Source of the DNA: Azotimanducus sp965199815
GTDB taxonomy: Bacteria; Pseudomonadota; Gammaproteobacteria; Pseudomonadales; Azotimanducaceae
NCBI GenBank assembly: GCA_965199815.1
Contig: CBDATE010000021.1
Location: 62,001-126,000 of the forward strand
Direction of reading: 5' to 3'
DNA length: 64,000 bases
Of this stretch, positions 43,418 to 52,690 are shown piece after piece. The notes below the pieces were generated by a model. That model saw only the letters and a program-made list of their open reading frames with translations, was not told the origin of the DNA and ran no database searches. The translations under genes and the position numbers were made by a program. Positions within the stretch are counted from its first letter, which is position 1. Each line of letters begins with the position of its first letter.

Positions 43418-44779
43418 ATGGCCAAAACAGGAACAGCCCCGGTGAATGAGGCCCTCAAGGTTGATGACCAGCTGGAAAAGGAGTTTGCGCAGGCGCTCGA
43501 GTATGAATTGAAGGACGAGGACATCGAGCGCGCCAGGCTGCTCATTGGTGTCAATGTCGCGAGCAGGAGTCGGGAACTTTTTTCCGAGGCAACCGCGGAT
43601 GTCATCCGCAACTGGGCGCAGGGGATGGGCGACGATAATCCGCTGTACACCGATGATGGCTATGGTGCCGCCACGCGCTGGGGTTCACAGATTGGTCACG
43701 GCACCATGGTGGGGCACGTCAACACCCCCATGTACGGCGACCCCATGCCGGAGGAAATCAGGGCAGCCACCAAGGGGCTGTTTCGAGGTGTGCATGTCTT
43801 TGTTTCGGGCGGAACCTGGGATTGGTACCGTCCTGTCTATCCGGGCGATCGCATCTATTCGTACAGCGGCGAAGAGTCCATGCAGGTAAAGAAGTCCGAA
43901 TTCGCCGAGAAGTCCGTCATCCGTGTGCGACGCAACGTGAACCTGAATCAGCGCGGCGAGGTCGTGGGTATCTATCGGGTGCTGCGCGTCGAAACCGAGC
44001 GCAAGAAATCGCGCACCAAGGGCAAGTACGCCGACATCAAGCCAGCGCACTATACGGACGAGGATTACGAACGTATTGACGACATCTATGCAGCCGAAGC
44101 GCCACGGGGTGCCACTCCGCGATACTGGGAAGATGTGCAGGTGGGCGATGTGCTGCAACCCATGGTGAAGGGTCCGCTCACGGTCACTGAAATCATCGCC
44201 GTGCACGCGGGTGGTTATGGCTTTGTCCCCTATGGACTCAGGTCTTCGCGACTCGGCTACAAGAACCGCAAGCGCATCGCTCCCTTCTACATCAAGAACG
44301 AGATGGGCGTGTGGGATGTCGCGCAGCGATTACACTGGGACAACGAGTGGTCCAAGGCGATTGGCAATCCACTGGCCTACGATTACGGTGTCATGCGCCA
44401 GTGCTGGCTGTATCACATGGTGTCGGATTGGGCCGGGGACGATGCTTTCATCGAGAAGCTCGAGGACTCCATCCGCAAGTTCAATTATCAGGGCGACACC
44501 CAGTTTCTGAGCGGTCGGGTCGTGGGCAAGCGAGAAGTTGACAGTCGCCTGCTTGTCGATCTGGACCTGCATATGCACAACCAGCGCGATGTGGAGACAG
44601 CTTACGGCTCGGCAACCGTTTCGCTGCCTTCGCGAGCCAGTGGTCTGGCTCCCTTGCCCGCGGTTCCCACGGATATTCAACGCGAAGCGACGCATATGTT
44701 TGCCCGCCACAACGAACTCCGGGCGATACGCGGGATTCGAGGGGTGAACCCGCGGCCAGCTCGACAGGATTTCGGTTAG
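43418..44779 (+). CDS. MaoC-like double hot-dog dehydratase
   Basis: A 453-residue protein with two hot-dog folds. The N-terminal FAS1-like dehydratase half (about 35-215) has DNPLYTDDGYGAATRWG and VHVFVSGGTWDWYRPVYPGDRI; the C-terminal MaoC half (about 240-430) has YWEDVQVGDVLQPMVKGPLTV. Double hot-dog enzymes hydrate enoyl-CoAs with bulky acyl chains, as in steroid side-chain degradation. Single-letter catalytic Asp/His positions could not be assigned confidently (GHGTMVGH and HAGGYGF are candidates). GAGAGG upstream supports the ATG at 43418; the extra 12 codons of the longer frame lack support. Co-oriented with the crotonase before it. Confidence 0.8.
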   Translation: MAKTGTAPVNEALKVDDQLEKEFAQALEYELKDEDIERARLLIGVNVASRSRELFSEATADVIRNWAQGMGDDNPLYTDDGYGAATRWGSQIGHGTMVGHVNTPMYGDPMPEEIRAATKGLFRGVHVFVSGGTWDWYRPVYPGDRIYSYSGEESMQVKKSEFAEKSVIRVRRNVNLNQRGEVVGIYRVLRVETERKKSRTKGKYADIKPAHYTDEDYERIDDIYAAEAPRGATPRYWEDVQVGDVLQPMVKGPLTVTEIIAVHAGGYGFVPYGLRSSRLGYKNRKRIAPFYIKNEMGVWDVAQRLHWDNEWSKAIGNPLAYDYGVMRQCWLYHMVSDWAGDDAFIEKLEDSIRKFNYQGDTQFLSGRVVGKREVDSRLLVDLDLHMHNQRDVETAYGSATVSLPSRASGLAPLPAVPTDIQREATHMFARHNELRAIRGIRGVNPRPARQDFG

Positions 44780-44813
44780 TCTGTTACTACTGCGTGATGA
44801 TGGAGCAAGACAC

Positions 44814-45134
44814 ATGTCGGCCATGACACCGGGGCAGAGATTCAGGAGCGCGGTCTGCTCGGCGGAAGTGATGATCATCAAGGCTGCAGGCGAAGTTGAT
44901 CTGACCTGTGGAGGTGCGGCCATGTGGGGCGCGAACGAAACGGCTGAACAGGTGCAGGGTGCGGATGACCAGGCGGCTCGCGAGCAGATGCAAGGCTGTC
45001 AGGTCGGTAAACGCTACGTCAACACGAAGGGCTCCCTCGAAGTGCTGTGCATCAAGCCCGGCCAGGGCTCACTGGCTTCCGGAGGGGAGTTGCTGACGAT
45101 CAGGAAAGCGAAGAAGCTGCCCTCGTCAGATTAG
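44814..45134 (+). CDS. Small conserved-looking protein of unknown function
   Basis: 106 aa with a compact beta-rich look: PGQRFRSAVCSAEVMIIKA, VDLTCGGAAMW, GKRYVN, SLEVLCIKPGQGSLASGGELL. Three Cys lie in strand-like contexts. I recall similar short proteins beside acyl-CoA ligases in catabolic clusters but know no function. GGAG ten bases upstream of the ATG and placement 34 bp after the dehydratase and 20 bp before the ligase support a real gene in the operon. Confidence 0.6.
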   Translation: MSAMTPGQRFRSAVCSAEVMIIKAAGEVDLTCGGAAMWGANETAEQVQGADDQAAREQMQGCQVGKRYVNTKGSLEVLCIKPGQGSLASGGELLTIRKAKKLPSSD

Positions 45135-45154
45135 CCAACCGGCCGAAGAACGCC

Positions 45155-46648
45155 ATGAACATTGCCATGTTCTTGCAGATGGCCGCAGAGAGCGGTCCGC
45201 ACCGGCGCGTCCTGAGCAGTGGTGGCAGACACTATTCGGCTGCCAACCTGCTGACGGCAGCCAGCGGGGCGGCGGCAATCATCCGTGAAACCGGATGCCA
45301 CAGTGTTTCCGTGCTTGGGGTGAGCAGCCCGGCGACACCGGTCGCGCTGTTTGGCGCGGCGATGGCGGGCGTTCCCTATGCGCCGCTCAACTATCGTCTG
45401 CCCGCCGAGCAGATAGACGCACTGCTCGAGCGTTTGGCACCCGTCTGTCTGATTGCCGATGATGACCAGTGTCAGCGTCATCAGAGCCATCCGCGCCTTG
45501 CCGCGGTGCTGGAGCGGGAATCCTTCCTGACTCGGGCAGCGGCTCGCGCTGACAGTGCCGCATCCTGGCCGGATGACCCGGGGATTGTGGTGCAGCTCTT
45601 CACCAGCGGCACCACTGGCCCTCCCAAGGCGGCGATTTTGCGCCATGAACACCTGATGTCCTACATCCTGGGCAGCGTCGAATTCATGTCTGCAGGCGAA
45701 CACGAAGCATCGCTGGTTTCGGTCCCGCCGTATCACATCGCCGGCATATCTGCCCTTGTCAGCAGCCTGTACGCTGGTCGTCGAATCGTGCAGCTTCCCC
45801 GTTTCACGCCCGCCGACTGGCTGCATCTGGCGGATTACGAGGCGGTCACCAGCGCTTTTCTGGTGCCCACCATGCTGGCGCGCATCGTTGATTTCCTGGC
45901 GAGCAGCACGAGGCAGCCCGTGCCATCGGCCTTGAGCGCCATTGCTTACGGTGGCGGCAGGATGCCGATGCCGGTGATCAGGCGGGCGCTCGAGCTCTTT
46001 CCGGGCGTAGATTTCACCAACGCATACGGGCTGACCGAGACCAGTTCAACCGTTGCACTTCTGGGGCCGGAAGATCATCGCCAGGCTGTCGCCAGCGACG
46101 ATGCCGCTGTACGCCGTCGATTGGGTTCGGTTGGTCGGCCACTGCCTGGCATCGAAATCGAAATCCGCGACAGTGACAATCAGGTGCTGATGCCCGGACA
46201 GTCAGGCGAAATCCATGTGCGCGGCCCTCAGGTTTCCGGGGAGTATCAGGAACATACCGCCAGTGATGCCGATGGCTGGTTTCCCACTCGCGATCTGGGC
46301 CTGCTTGACGACGCGGGATATCTCTACCTTGCCGGGCGTACCGATGACGTTATCGTGCGCGGTGGCGAGAACATCTCGCCCGCCGAGATCGAGGATGTGC
46401 TGATCGCGCATCATGCGGTCGCCGATGCAGCCGCGGTCGCCGTGCCTTCCCGGCAATGGGGTGAGGCGGTTGGCGTGGCGGTGGTGCTGAACTCGGGCGC
46501 GTCGGTCAGCGGCGAAGAATTGCAGCGGCTGGTGCGAGAGCGCCTGCGCTCATCACGTGTGCCCGAGGCGGTGCACTTCGTTGCTGCGCTGCCGTACAAC
46601 GAAACCGGAAAACTCTTGCGTCGGGACATCAAACCGTGGTTTCAGTAG
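45155..46648 (+). CDS. AMP-forming acyl-CoA synthetase (first of two)
   Basis: A 497-residue ANL-superfamily ligase that activates a carboxylic acid with ATP and CoA. Core motifs: the P-loop LFTSGTTGPPKAA (~150), A5-like NAYGLTETSS (~290), TRDLGLLDDAGYLYLAGRTDDVIVRGGENISPAEIE (in part, ~385-420) covering A7-A8, and A10 PYNETGKLLRRDI with the catalytic Lys near the C-terminus. The ATG at 45155 follows the small gene by 20 bp; the longer frame overlaps it. The acid substrate is unknown. Confidence 0.88.
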   Translation: MNIAMFLQMAAESGPHRRVLSSGGRHYSAANLLTAASGAAAIIRETGCHSVSVLGVSSPATPVALFGAAMAGVPYAPLNYRLPAEQIDALLERLAPVCLIADDDQCQRHQSHPRLAAVLERESFLTRAAARADSAASWPDDPGIVVQLFTSGTTGPPKAAILRHEHLMSYILGSVEFMSAGEHEASLVSVPPYHIAGISALVSSLYAGRRIVQLPRFTPADWLHLADYEAVTSAFLVPTMLARIVDFLASSTRQPVPSALSAIAYGGGRMPMPVIRRALELFPGVDFTNAYGLTETSSTVALLGPEDHRQAVASDDAAVRRRLGSVGRPLPGIEIEIRDSDNQVLMPGQSGEIHVRGPQVSGEYQEHTASDADGWFPTRDLGLLDDAGYLYLAGRTDDVIVRGGENISPAEIEDVLIAHHAVADAAAVAVPSRQWGEAVGVAVVLNSGASVSGEELQRLVRERLRSSRVPEAVHFVAALPYNETGKLLRRDIKPWFQ

Positions 46649-47904
46649 CGCCCTCGAGTGCACACTTCGGAGAGTCGCGTCCGGGCACATTCACCGGCAG
46701 GCAACGCTGCGCTTCCCCACCTCCGCTGTCGGCAAGTCTGGATGCCACGCTCGAAGCATTCGCCGCTCTGCCTGGAGCGGATGCCGTTGGTGCCCTCGAT
46801 GGCGGCCAACTGTTGATGGAGCGCATGCTCTTGACGGGTGCGAAGGTACGCTCCGGCAGCTCGCCAAGCGGCACCTGCCGCTTTGTGACTACCACCGACG
46901 CAACCCTGGCGGTGAACCTGCCGCGTACAACCGATTGGGAACTCCTGCCCGCTTGGCTGGAAGCCGACACTGGTGTGCCCTGGACATGGGAGGCGCTCGC
47001 CTCTGCGCTGCGCTTGCGGTCAACGCAAGGTCTGTTGGAACGTGCCCGCTTGCTTGGCCTCGCCGTCGCAGTGCCTGGTCGCCACGGGGAGTGTGGATAC
47101 AGTGATACCGCAGAGGCGCAGCCAACTCCCGGAAGCCGACTGCGAGGCCGGGGTCGAGTACCGCTGGTGGTGGATCTTTCCGCGCTCTGGGCCGGTCCTC
47201 TCTGCGCCCATCTATTGTGGCTGTGCGGCGCGCGGGTCATCAAGGTGGAATCCATCCACCGCCCCGACGGTGCGCGTTTCGGTAACAGTGAGTTTTATGC
47301 GCTGCTCAATCAAGGCAAGCGAAGCGTTGCTCTCGATTTCACCCGCAGCGATGGGCGGCGGGCGCTCGGTGAATTGCTGGCGGTGGCGGACATGGTCATC
47401 GAATCCTCGCGTCCGAGAGCCCTGCGCCAACTCGGTGTGGAGGTGGAGCGCTGGCTGCATCAGCAAGATGGTCGCACCTGGGTCAGTATCACCGGCTATG
47501 GGCGTGATGAGCCTTGTGCCAACTGGATCGCCTATGGTGACGATGCCGGGGTGGCAGCAGGGCTCGCCGAAGTGATGCGCGCCGGCACTGGCAGCCCGCA
47601 ATTTGCCGGAGATGCCATCGCGGACCCCTTGACCGGCGCTCAGGCAGCCCATCGCGCCTGGGCGAACTGGTTGCAAGGCGGCAGTCGCCTGGTTGCGCTC
47701 TCTCTGGCTGGAGTTGCACGGCGCATGCTTGCTGCCGAGTGCCAGAATTCTGATCCGGATCTGGTCGCACAACACTTCGCTCGCTGGTGGCAGAGCGCTC
47801 GTCGTGGCGAAGCCACAGCCGCCGCCAGGCATCGCACAGTGTGCGCGCCCGTCGCGGCACTGGGTGCCGATACCGGGGATATCCTGCACGAGTTCAACTC
47901 CTGA
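46636..47904 (+). CDS. CaiB/BaiF-type (class III) CoA transferase
   Basis: 422 aa. The C-terminal ~250 residues show the family hallmarks: VVDLSALWAGPLCAHLLWLCGARVIKVE (in part, ~175-202), NQGKRSVALDF and DMVIESSRPRALRQLGV; the presumed catalytic Asp is in GDAIADPLTGAQAAHRAW. The first ~170 residues are a diverged, low-similarity region, so this may be a half-length transferase with an atypical N-terminal part. The GTG at 46636 starts inside the ligase's last codons (overlap 46636-46648), and its stop overlaps the next ATG (TGATG). It probably exchanges CoA between acids in this pathway. Confidence 0.78.
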   Translation: MVSVAPSSAHFGESRPGTFTGRQRCASPPPLSASLDATLEAFAALPGADAVGALDGGQLLMERMLLTGAKVRSGSSPSGTCRFVTTTDATLAVNLPRTTDWELLPAWLEADTGVPWTWEALASALRLRSTQGLLERARLLGLAVAVPGRHGECGYSDTAEAQPTPGSRLRGRGRVPLVVDLSALWAGPLCAHLLWLCGARVIKVESIHRPDGARFGNSEFYALLNQGKRSVALDFTRSDGRRALGELLAVADMVIESSRPRALRQLGVEVERWLHQQDGRTWVSITGYGRDEPCANWIAYGDDAGVAAGLAEVMRAGTGSPQFAGDAIADPLTGAQAAHRAWANWLQGGSRLVALSLAGVARRMLAAECQNSDPDLVAQHFARWWQSARRGEATAAARHRTVCAPVAALGADTGDILHEFNS

Positions 47905-49310
47905 TGCTGATCACCCAAGCCGACATCCATGGGGTACTTCACAGGCCGGGTCATGCGTCGGAACTCGCTGACATTCGTATTCACGGAGAGAAAGTCGTCG
48001 CCATCGGCCAACTGGCACCGCTCCCGGGCGAGTCGGTGTTCAACATGCAGGGTGGGGCGGTGCTGCCCGGACTGAACGACCACCATATTCACCTGATGGC
48101 CTATGCGACGGCGCTGGATTCGGTGCCCTGCGGCCCGCCGCAGGTCGGCGTGGTGGCAGAATTGATCGACCGGCTCGAGCAGGCGGAGCCTCGCCCGGAC
48201 GGCTGGATTCGCGGCATTGGATATCACGAAAGCCTCGCCGGAAGCATTGACCGCCGCTGGCTGGATCGGGTGCGCTCGGATGTGCCCATTCGTGTGCAGC
48301 ATCGCAGCGGACGCCTCTGGATGTTGAACAGCGCCGGTCTTGCTCGGCTCACGGATAGCATCCGCTGCGCGAACCCTCGGTGTGGGGACGCATTCGACAG
48401 CGGGCGTTTCTTCGATCTCGACGCTGTGCTGAGCGCCGAGTGGGGCCGCAGCGAGCCGTCAATTGGTGCCGCCAGCCGCCAGCTTGCTGCTTTCGGCATC
48501 ACTGGCTTGACCGATTTGACACCGCACAATGATGATCAGTCAGCCGCCACCTTCGCCCGTTCGCAGGCATCTGGCGAACTCCTGCAGGCACTTCGTGTTG
48601 GCGGCAGGCCCGGGATGACGCATGCGCTTGCCGGGCCGATCAAGGTGCATTTGCACGAGAGCGCCTTGCCGGACTTCGAGCATTTGCGCGATCTGATGCG
48701 CACGAGTCACGATCAGGAGCGCGCTGTGGCAGTGCATTGCGTCACACAAACTGAACTGGTGTTCACGCTCGCAGCCTTCCGTGAAGCGGGCGTACTCGCT
48801 GGTGACCGCATCGAGCACGCATCCATCTGCCCACCTGCATTGCTGGAGCAGCTCCATGAGCTGGGCTTGACGGTGGTGACCCAGCCGCATTTCGTATTCG
48901 AACGAGGCGATGCCTATCTGTGCGAGGTTGCCAGCGACTTGCGCCCCTGGCTGTACCGGTGTCGAGGATTCCTGAACGCGAACATCCCGCTCGCCGCCGG
49001 CAGCGATGCGCCTTTCGGCCATGCTGATCCATGGTGTGCGATGCGTACCGCGGTAGAGCGGCGCACGGCATCACAGCAGCCGCTTGGCGAGCACGAGGCG
49101 CTCACCCCCGAGCAGGCACTGGCGCTGTTTCTCGGCAGTTTGGAGAATCCCGGCGAAGCGCGCCGCATCGAAGTCGGTGCGCTGGCTGATCTGTGCCTGC
49201 TCGACCGTCCCTGGCGGGAAGCCCGAAGCGACCTGCGCTCCCGCTACGTACGTGCCACCATGCGCGCTGGCCGCTGGCTGTATCGCAGCGCGCGCCGCAC
49301 ACGCGGATAG
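47904..49310 (+). CDS. Amidohydrolase-superfamily enzyme (YtcJ-like, amidohydrolase 3)
   Basis: 468 aa. Metal-site signatures: LNDHHIHLM (~54-62) with the HxH pair, AVHCVTQTEL (~275), DRIEHASICP (~298) and AAGSDAPFG (~365) with the catalytic Asp. A composite beta-sandwich wraps both ends, including VGALADLCLLDRPW near the C-terminus, as in YtcJ-type enzymes. They hydrolyse amides or related bonds; the substrate is unknown. Translation is coupled to the CoA-transferase gene (TGATG). The last 67 bp overlap the end of the convergent gene at 49244. Confidence 0.82.
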   Translation: MLITQADIHGVLHRPGHASELADIRIHGEKVVAIGQLAPLPGESVFNMQGGAVLPGLNDHHIHLMAYATALDSVPCGPPQVGVVAELIDRLEQAEPRPDGWIRGIGYHESLAGSIDRRWLDRVRSDVPIRVQHRSGRLWMLNSAGLARLTDSIRCANPRCGDAFDSGRFFDLDAVLSAEWGRSEPSIGAASRQLAAFGITGLTDLTPHNDDQSAATFARSQASGELLQALRVGGRPGMTHALAGPIKVHLHESALPDFEHLRDLMRTSHDQERAVAVHCVTQTELVFTLAAFREAGVLAGDRIEHASICPPALLEQLHELGLTVVTQPHFVFERGDAYLCEVASDLRPWLYRCRGFLNANIPLAAGSDAPFGHADPWCAMRTAVERRTASQQPLGEHEALTPEQALALFLGSLENPGEARRIEVGALADLCLLDRPWREARSDLRSRYVRATMRAGRWLYRSARRTRG

Positions 49311-50329
49311 CTTGGCGCGATGCCGCCCTGATTCTCGCCCCAGCCTTCAATGCCGTGCCAGCGCCAGTGGAACAGCCCGGTACCCGAGCCGTGGTTGCTT
49401 ACCTGTTCGCCCGTGGCCTGCAGGCGACGCCCCAGAGTGTCCATCCCCTCGTATTCGATGTGCCAGATGTATCCATGCTCGGGGTCCACCAGGCAGCGAC
49501 GTTCGCCGGACACCAGGTGCGCCCAGATGCCATCGCGAACGAGATAGCCGGTAGTGGTGAAATCGCCGCGCTGTTCCTCGCCCTCGATGAGCAGCGTGTA
49601 GGCCAGAAAGGCATCCTGTGCGGATGCGGTGGCGAAGATGTAGCCGATGTTGAAAGGTTTGCGCAGCGGTCTGGATACATCCGAAAGCGCACCTTCAGGG
49701 GTTTGTGGCACCACGCGACGGGCGCGTCGGCCACCGGATGAGTCGTTGGCGCGCGCCGAGTCGCGCACACGCCGCGGGCTCCAACTGCGGTCACGTACAG
49801 AGAGACAATCCACGGCGATGCGCTCGCCGTGCAACAGGAGCTCGCCATCTACCTGCATCGCCTGGTCGAAGTGCCTGCCCTTCCAGAAGGGCGCACAGCC
49901 GAGCGGATGCGGGTTGGGTTCCATGATGCCCTGAAAGACGAGGTCCGCCTCGAACTGGCCCGGGTCCCGGTAGGTCAGATGATATTTCTTCAGTGGTTCG
50001 AGCACCTTGATGTTGTTGCCGTTCGGCAGGGCGATGTGGCGCAGGTCCAGGGGCCCCGCAGGCAGCGCCAGACCGGTTTCGCGATGTTCATGGAGCGCCG
50101 GAGCGTCGCTGTCATCCCACACCCAGGCACCGCCGTGGCAGATGCCGCTTTCTCCCTGATTGGGTTGCACCTGGGTATAGAACCAGCCGCCCATTTGTCG
50201 TTCGGGTACGTTGAAAGATGCCCAGAAGGTTTCCGTCCACCAGGGATGATCGGCACCTTCGACCTGATTGTGAAAGTGATCGTCGTCGGGCGTGACCGTC
50301 CAGCCGGTGAACTCGTCTGTATTCGGCAT
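49244..50329 (-). CDS. Uncharacterised protein, lipocalin/CrtC-like (possibly DUF7064/DUF7065 type)
   Basis: 361 aa, rich in Trp, Gly and beta-strand-like segments: WWTETFWASFN, GGWFYTQVQPN, YHLTYRDPGQFEADLVFQG, and SVRDRSWSPR near residue 190. DRSWGPR-type motifs occur in hydroxyneurosporene synthase-like (CrtC/AttH) folds and in DUF7064/7065 proteins found in lipid or steroid catabolic clusters. I cannot assign a reaction. The ATG at 50329 is 16 bp after the acyl-CoA dehydrogenase stop; the longer frame enters that gene. Third in a leftward run with the two dehydrogenases. Confidence 0.6.
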   Translation of the reverse strand: MPNTDEFTGWTVTPDDDHFHNQVEGADHPWWTETFWASFNVPERQMGGWFYTQVQPNQGESGICHGGAWVWDDSDAPALHEHRETGLALPAGPLDLRHIALPNGNNIKVLEPLKKYHLTYRDPGQFEADLVFQGIMEPNPHPLGCAPFWKGRHFDQAMQVDGELLLHGERIAVDCLSVRDRSWSPRRVRDSARANDSSGGRRARRVVPQTPEGALSDVSRPLRKPFNIGYIFATASAQDAFLAYTLLIEGEEQRGDFTTTGYLVRDGIWAHLVSGERRCLVDPEHGYIWHIEYEGMDTLGRRLQATGEQVSNHGSGTGLFHWRWHGIEGWGENQGGIAPSYPRVRRALRYSQRPARMVART

Positions 50330-50345
50330 GTGATGCCTGTCCGGC

Positions 50346-51419
50346 TCAGGTGCTCCAGCCAGCCAGCTCGGCCGCGCGGTGCCGGTGCACACTGGATGAG
50401 CCCAGGTACGTGCGGTCAAACACGGCGCGTTTCAGCCAGACATGCAGCGGGAATTTCCAGGTGTAGCCGATGCCGCCACGCACTTCGGTGGCGGTGCGGC
50501 TGACCTCGATGAATCGATCGGCAATATGCGCCTTGGCAAGTGCCGCCATGCGCGGAGAATCCTCGCGAGCGGCATCGAAGGCGTACGCCGCGTACCAGTA
50601 GAGGCCACGCGCCGGCTCCACTTCCACTGCCATGTTGACCAGCTGGTGTTTGAGCGCCTGGAACCCGGCAATGACCCTGCCGAACTGTTCGCGCACCTTG
50701 GCGTACTCTATCGCCATGTCCACACAACGCTGCGCGCCACCGAAGGCATCAGCCGCGAGCAGCACCAGGCCCGCGTCGCGTAACCGCTCACCCGACAGGT
50801 TCATCGGCTCGGCGGACGAGTCCTTGAACACGATATGGCCGATGCGGCGCGTCGCATCGAGGCTCGGCGGCAAGGTGATTTCCTGAGTGGTAACGTCCCG
50901 CTCTACCAGCACCAGACCGCCACCGGCAACACCCACCACGAACACATCGGCCTGTTCGGGATAGAGCAGATTCATCTTGCGGCCATTGACCGGGTCGCTG
51001 GCCTTCAGGTGCCATTGATCGGGTTGCCAGCGGTTTGCACTCTCGCCAATCGCGACGGTGCCAATCACCTCACCGCTGGCAAGGCCCGGTAACCAGCGTT
51101 CCTTTTGCGTCTCGGTACCTCCCTCGGCAATGGCAAGGGTGGCCAGCATATGGCCGAGAAAGGGCCCCGGTGCCGCGTGTCGTCCAAGCGATTCGGCCAC
51201 GATAGCCGCATCAAGCATGTCGAGCCCCGCGCCACCATAGGCTTCCGGCACGAGAATGCCGACCAGTCCCATGTCGGCAAGGGAACGCCACAGATTCTCG
51301 TCGTGCCCGTCCTCACTCTCGAAGATTTCGAGCAATCGAATCTGGTCAAGCTGGTCGGCGAGACATCGGTCGGTGGCATCCTGAAACGCTTGCTGTTCTT
51401 CGCTCAGATCAAATTTCAT
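50346..51419 (-). CDS. Acyl-CoA dehydrogenase (partner subunit)
   Basis: 357 aa, shorter than the usual ~380-400. The N-terminal helical domain (FDLSEEQQAFQDATDRCLAD), middle domain and C-terminal helices (AAQRCVD.. AIEYAKVREQFGRVIAGFQALKHQLVNMA, in part) are present. The flavin-binding middle segment is weak (TVAIGES), and the C-terminal catalytic Glu region is not obvious. Its ATG overlaps the stop of the other dehydrogenase by 4 nt. Such adjacent, unequal pairs form alpha2beta2 enzymes in cholesterol and bile-acid degradation (known for FadE pairs), where one subunit has lost part of the site. That is my preferred reading. Confidence 0.83.
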   Translation of the reverse strand: MKFDLSEEQQAFQDATDRCLADQLDQIRLLEIFESEDGHDENLWRSLADMGLVGILVPEAYGGAGLDMLDAAIVAESLGRHAAPGPFLGHMLATLAIAEGGTETQKERWLPGLASGEVIGTVAIGESANRWQPDQWHLKASDPVNGRKMNLLYPEQADVFVVGVAGGGLVLVERDVTTQEITLPPSLDATRRIGHIVFKDSSAEPMNLSGERLRDAGLVLLAADAFGGAQRCVDMAIEYAKVREQFGRVIAGFQALKHQLVNMAVEVEPARGLYWYAAYAFDAAREDSPRMAALAKAHIADRFIEVSRTATEVRGGIGYTWKFPLHVWLKRAVFDRTYLGSSSVHRHRAAELAGWST

Positions 51420-52591
51420 CCGCCAGTCACTCCATCGCGTGGCAAGCCCAGCCCGCGCTCGGCGATGATATTGCGCTGGATGTTCGAGGTACCACCGGCA
51501 ATGGCGATGCCGAGGGAGCCAAGGTACTGGTTCATCCAGCGCTCGTTCCCGGGCCTCCTGCCACGCTCGAAAAGCGGCTGCACCAGGCTGTCGTCGCCGA
51601 TCAGCTCCTGCGCCAGAGTGGCGATCATGTGCCCGATGTTGGTGACTACAAGCTTGTTCATGTAGCTCACCGCTCCCGGGTTTTTTCCGGCCAGGTTCAT
51701 GCTCAGTTGGCGATAGCTCGAATACTTGTGGGCCTCGATATAGCCCTCGATTTCCACCAGCCTCTCACGGATGCGCGGGTCCTCGAGTGAAGTGCCATCA
51801 CCGCTTGACCTGGCCAGGGCGACGAGCTTGCGAAACTGTTCGACATAGACCTCGGCCTTGCTGATGCCGACACGCTCGTGTTTCAGGGTGGCGCGCGACA
51901 CTTGCCAGCCCTCGCCGCGTTTGCCGACAATCCAGTCGGCTGGCGTTTTCACGTCATCGAGGAAAACCTCGTTGAAGCCGCTTTGCCCGGTCACCATTTT
52001 CAGTGGGCGTATGTGTACGCCGGGTTGCTTCAGATCCAGCAGCAGATAGGAGATGCCGTCGTGCCTGGGGGCGTCGGGTTCGCTACGCACCAGAATGTAC
52101 ATGTACTTGCAGTGTTGTGCATTGCTCGTCCAGATCTTCTGTCCGTTGATGACCCACTCGTCGCCCACCAATTCAGCGCGTGTGCGGAGCGAGGCCAGAT
52201 CGCTGCCGGAACCGGGTTCGCTGTAGCCCTGTGCCCAGTCGATTTCGCCGCGCAGGGTAGGCGGGATGAAGCGTTCCTTCTGCCAGTCAGCGCCGCATTC
52301 AAGCAGCGTCGGTGCCACCATTCTCACGCCATTGCCAGCCGGTTCCATGGGCGCTCTGACGCGCCCGAACTCCTCCGAGATCACCTGGGCCCTGAGCACA
52401 TCGGGCGGCTGCTCGCTGCCTCCGTATTGCTTCGGGAAGTTGCGAAAAAGATAGCCGGATTCTGTCGCCAGAGCGCGAAAGGCGCGCACCCGAGCTGCGT
52501 CCGAACCACCACCGGGTGGCCAGTTTTCACCGAGAAAGGTACGCACCTCCTCGCGAAAGGATTCGTATTCGCTGCCGTAGTTCAGGTCCAT
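51416..52591 (-). CDS. Acyl-CoA dehydrogenase
   Basis: 391 aa with a well-preserved fold. N-terminal FREEVRTFLGENWPPG; FAD-binding middle motif WAQGYSEPGSGSDLASLRTRAEL (in part, ~120-140); NGQKIWTSNAQHCKYMYILVR (in part); and C-terminal GGTSNIQRNIIAERGLGLPR, where the FAD-contacting Arg region lies. The ATG at 52591 was chosen over a frame start at 52627. It is first of the leftward trio and divergent from an AMP-ligase across ~100 bp that includes a motif repeated upstream of the broken TonB receptor. Probably introduces the alpha-beta double bond in a bulky acyl-CoA. Confidence 0.88.
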   Translation of the reverse strand: MDLNYGSEYESFREEVRTFLGENWPPGGGSDAARVRAFRALATESGYLFRNFPKQYGGSEQPPDVLRAQVISEEFGRVRAPMEPAGNGVRMVAPTLLECGADWQKERFIPPTLRGEIDWAQGYSEPGSGSDLASLRTRAELVGDEWVINGQKIWTSNAQHCKYMYILVRSEPDAPRHDGISYLLLDLKQPGVHIRPLKMVTGQSGFNEVFLDDVKTPADWIVGKRGEGWQVSRATLKHERVGISKAEVYVEQFRKLVALARSSGDGTSLEDPRIRERLVEIEGYIEAHKYSSYRQLSMNLAGKNPGAVSYMNKLVVTNIGHMIATLAQELIGDDSLVQPLFERGRRPGNERWMNQYLGSLGIAIAGGTSNIQRNIIAERGLGLPRDGVTGG

Positions 52592-52663
52592 CGTACTGCC
52601 CCTGCAACCGGGTGAATGGGGTGCCAACTGGCTTTATTGTAAATGACATGCAAAAATATTGAA

Positions 52664-52679
52664 CGTAGTAATATGATTG
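52664..52679 (+). promoter_or_regulatory. Shared 16-nt motif, site 1 (between dehydrogenase and ligase genes)
   Basis: CGTAGTAATATGATTG lies in the AT-rich divergent region, 12 bp before the ligase ATG and just ahead of its GGAAGG ribosome site. The same sequence with one change occurs in reverse orientation at 54280-54295. Probably a binding site for a local regulator; the FadR-type gene at 57189 is a candidate (inference). Confidence 0.45.
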
Positions 52680-52690
52680 GAAGGTAGATC

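Noticed and set aside
46557..47105. Alternative + strand ORF over the CoA-transferase N-terminal region
   Set aside because: Arg/Ser/Pro-rich, without motifs, and out of frame with the coupled ligase, transferase and amidohydrolase series.
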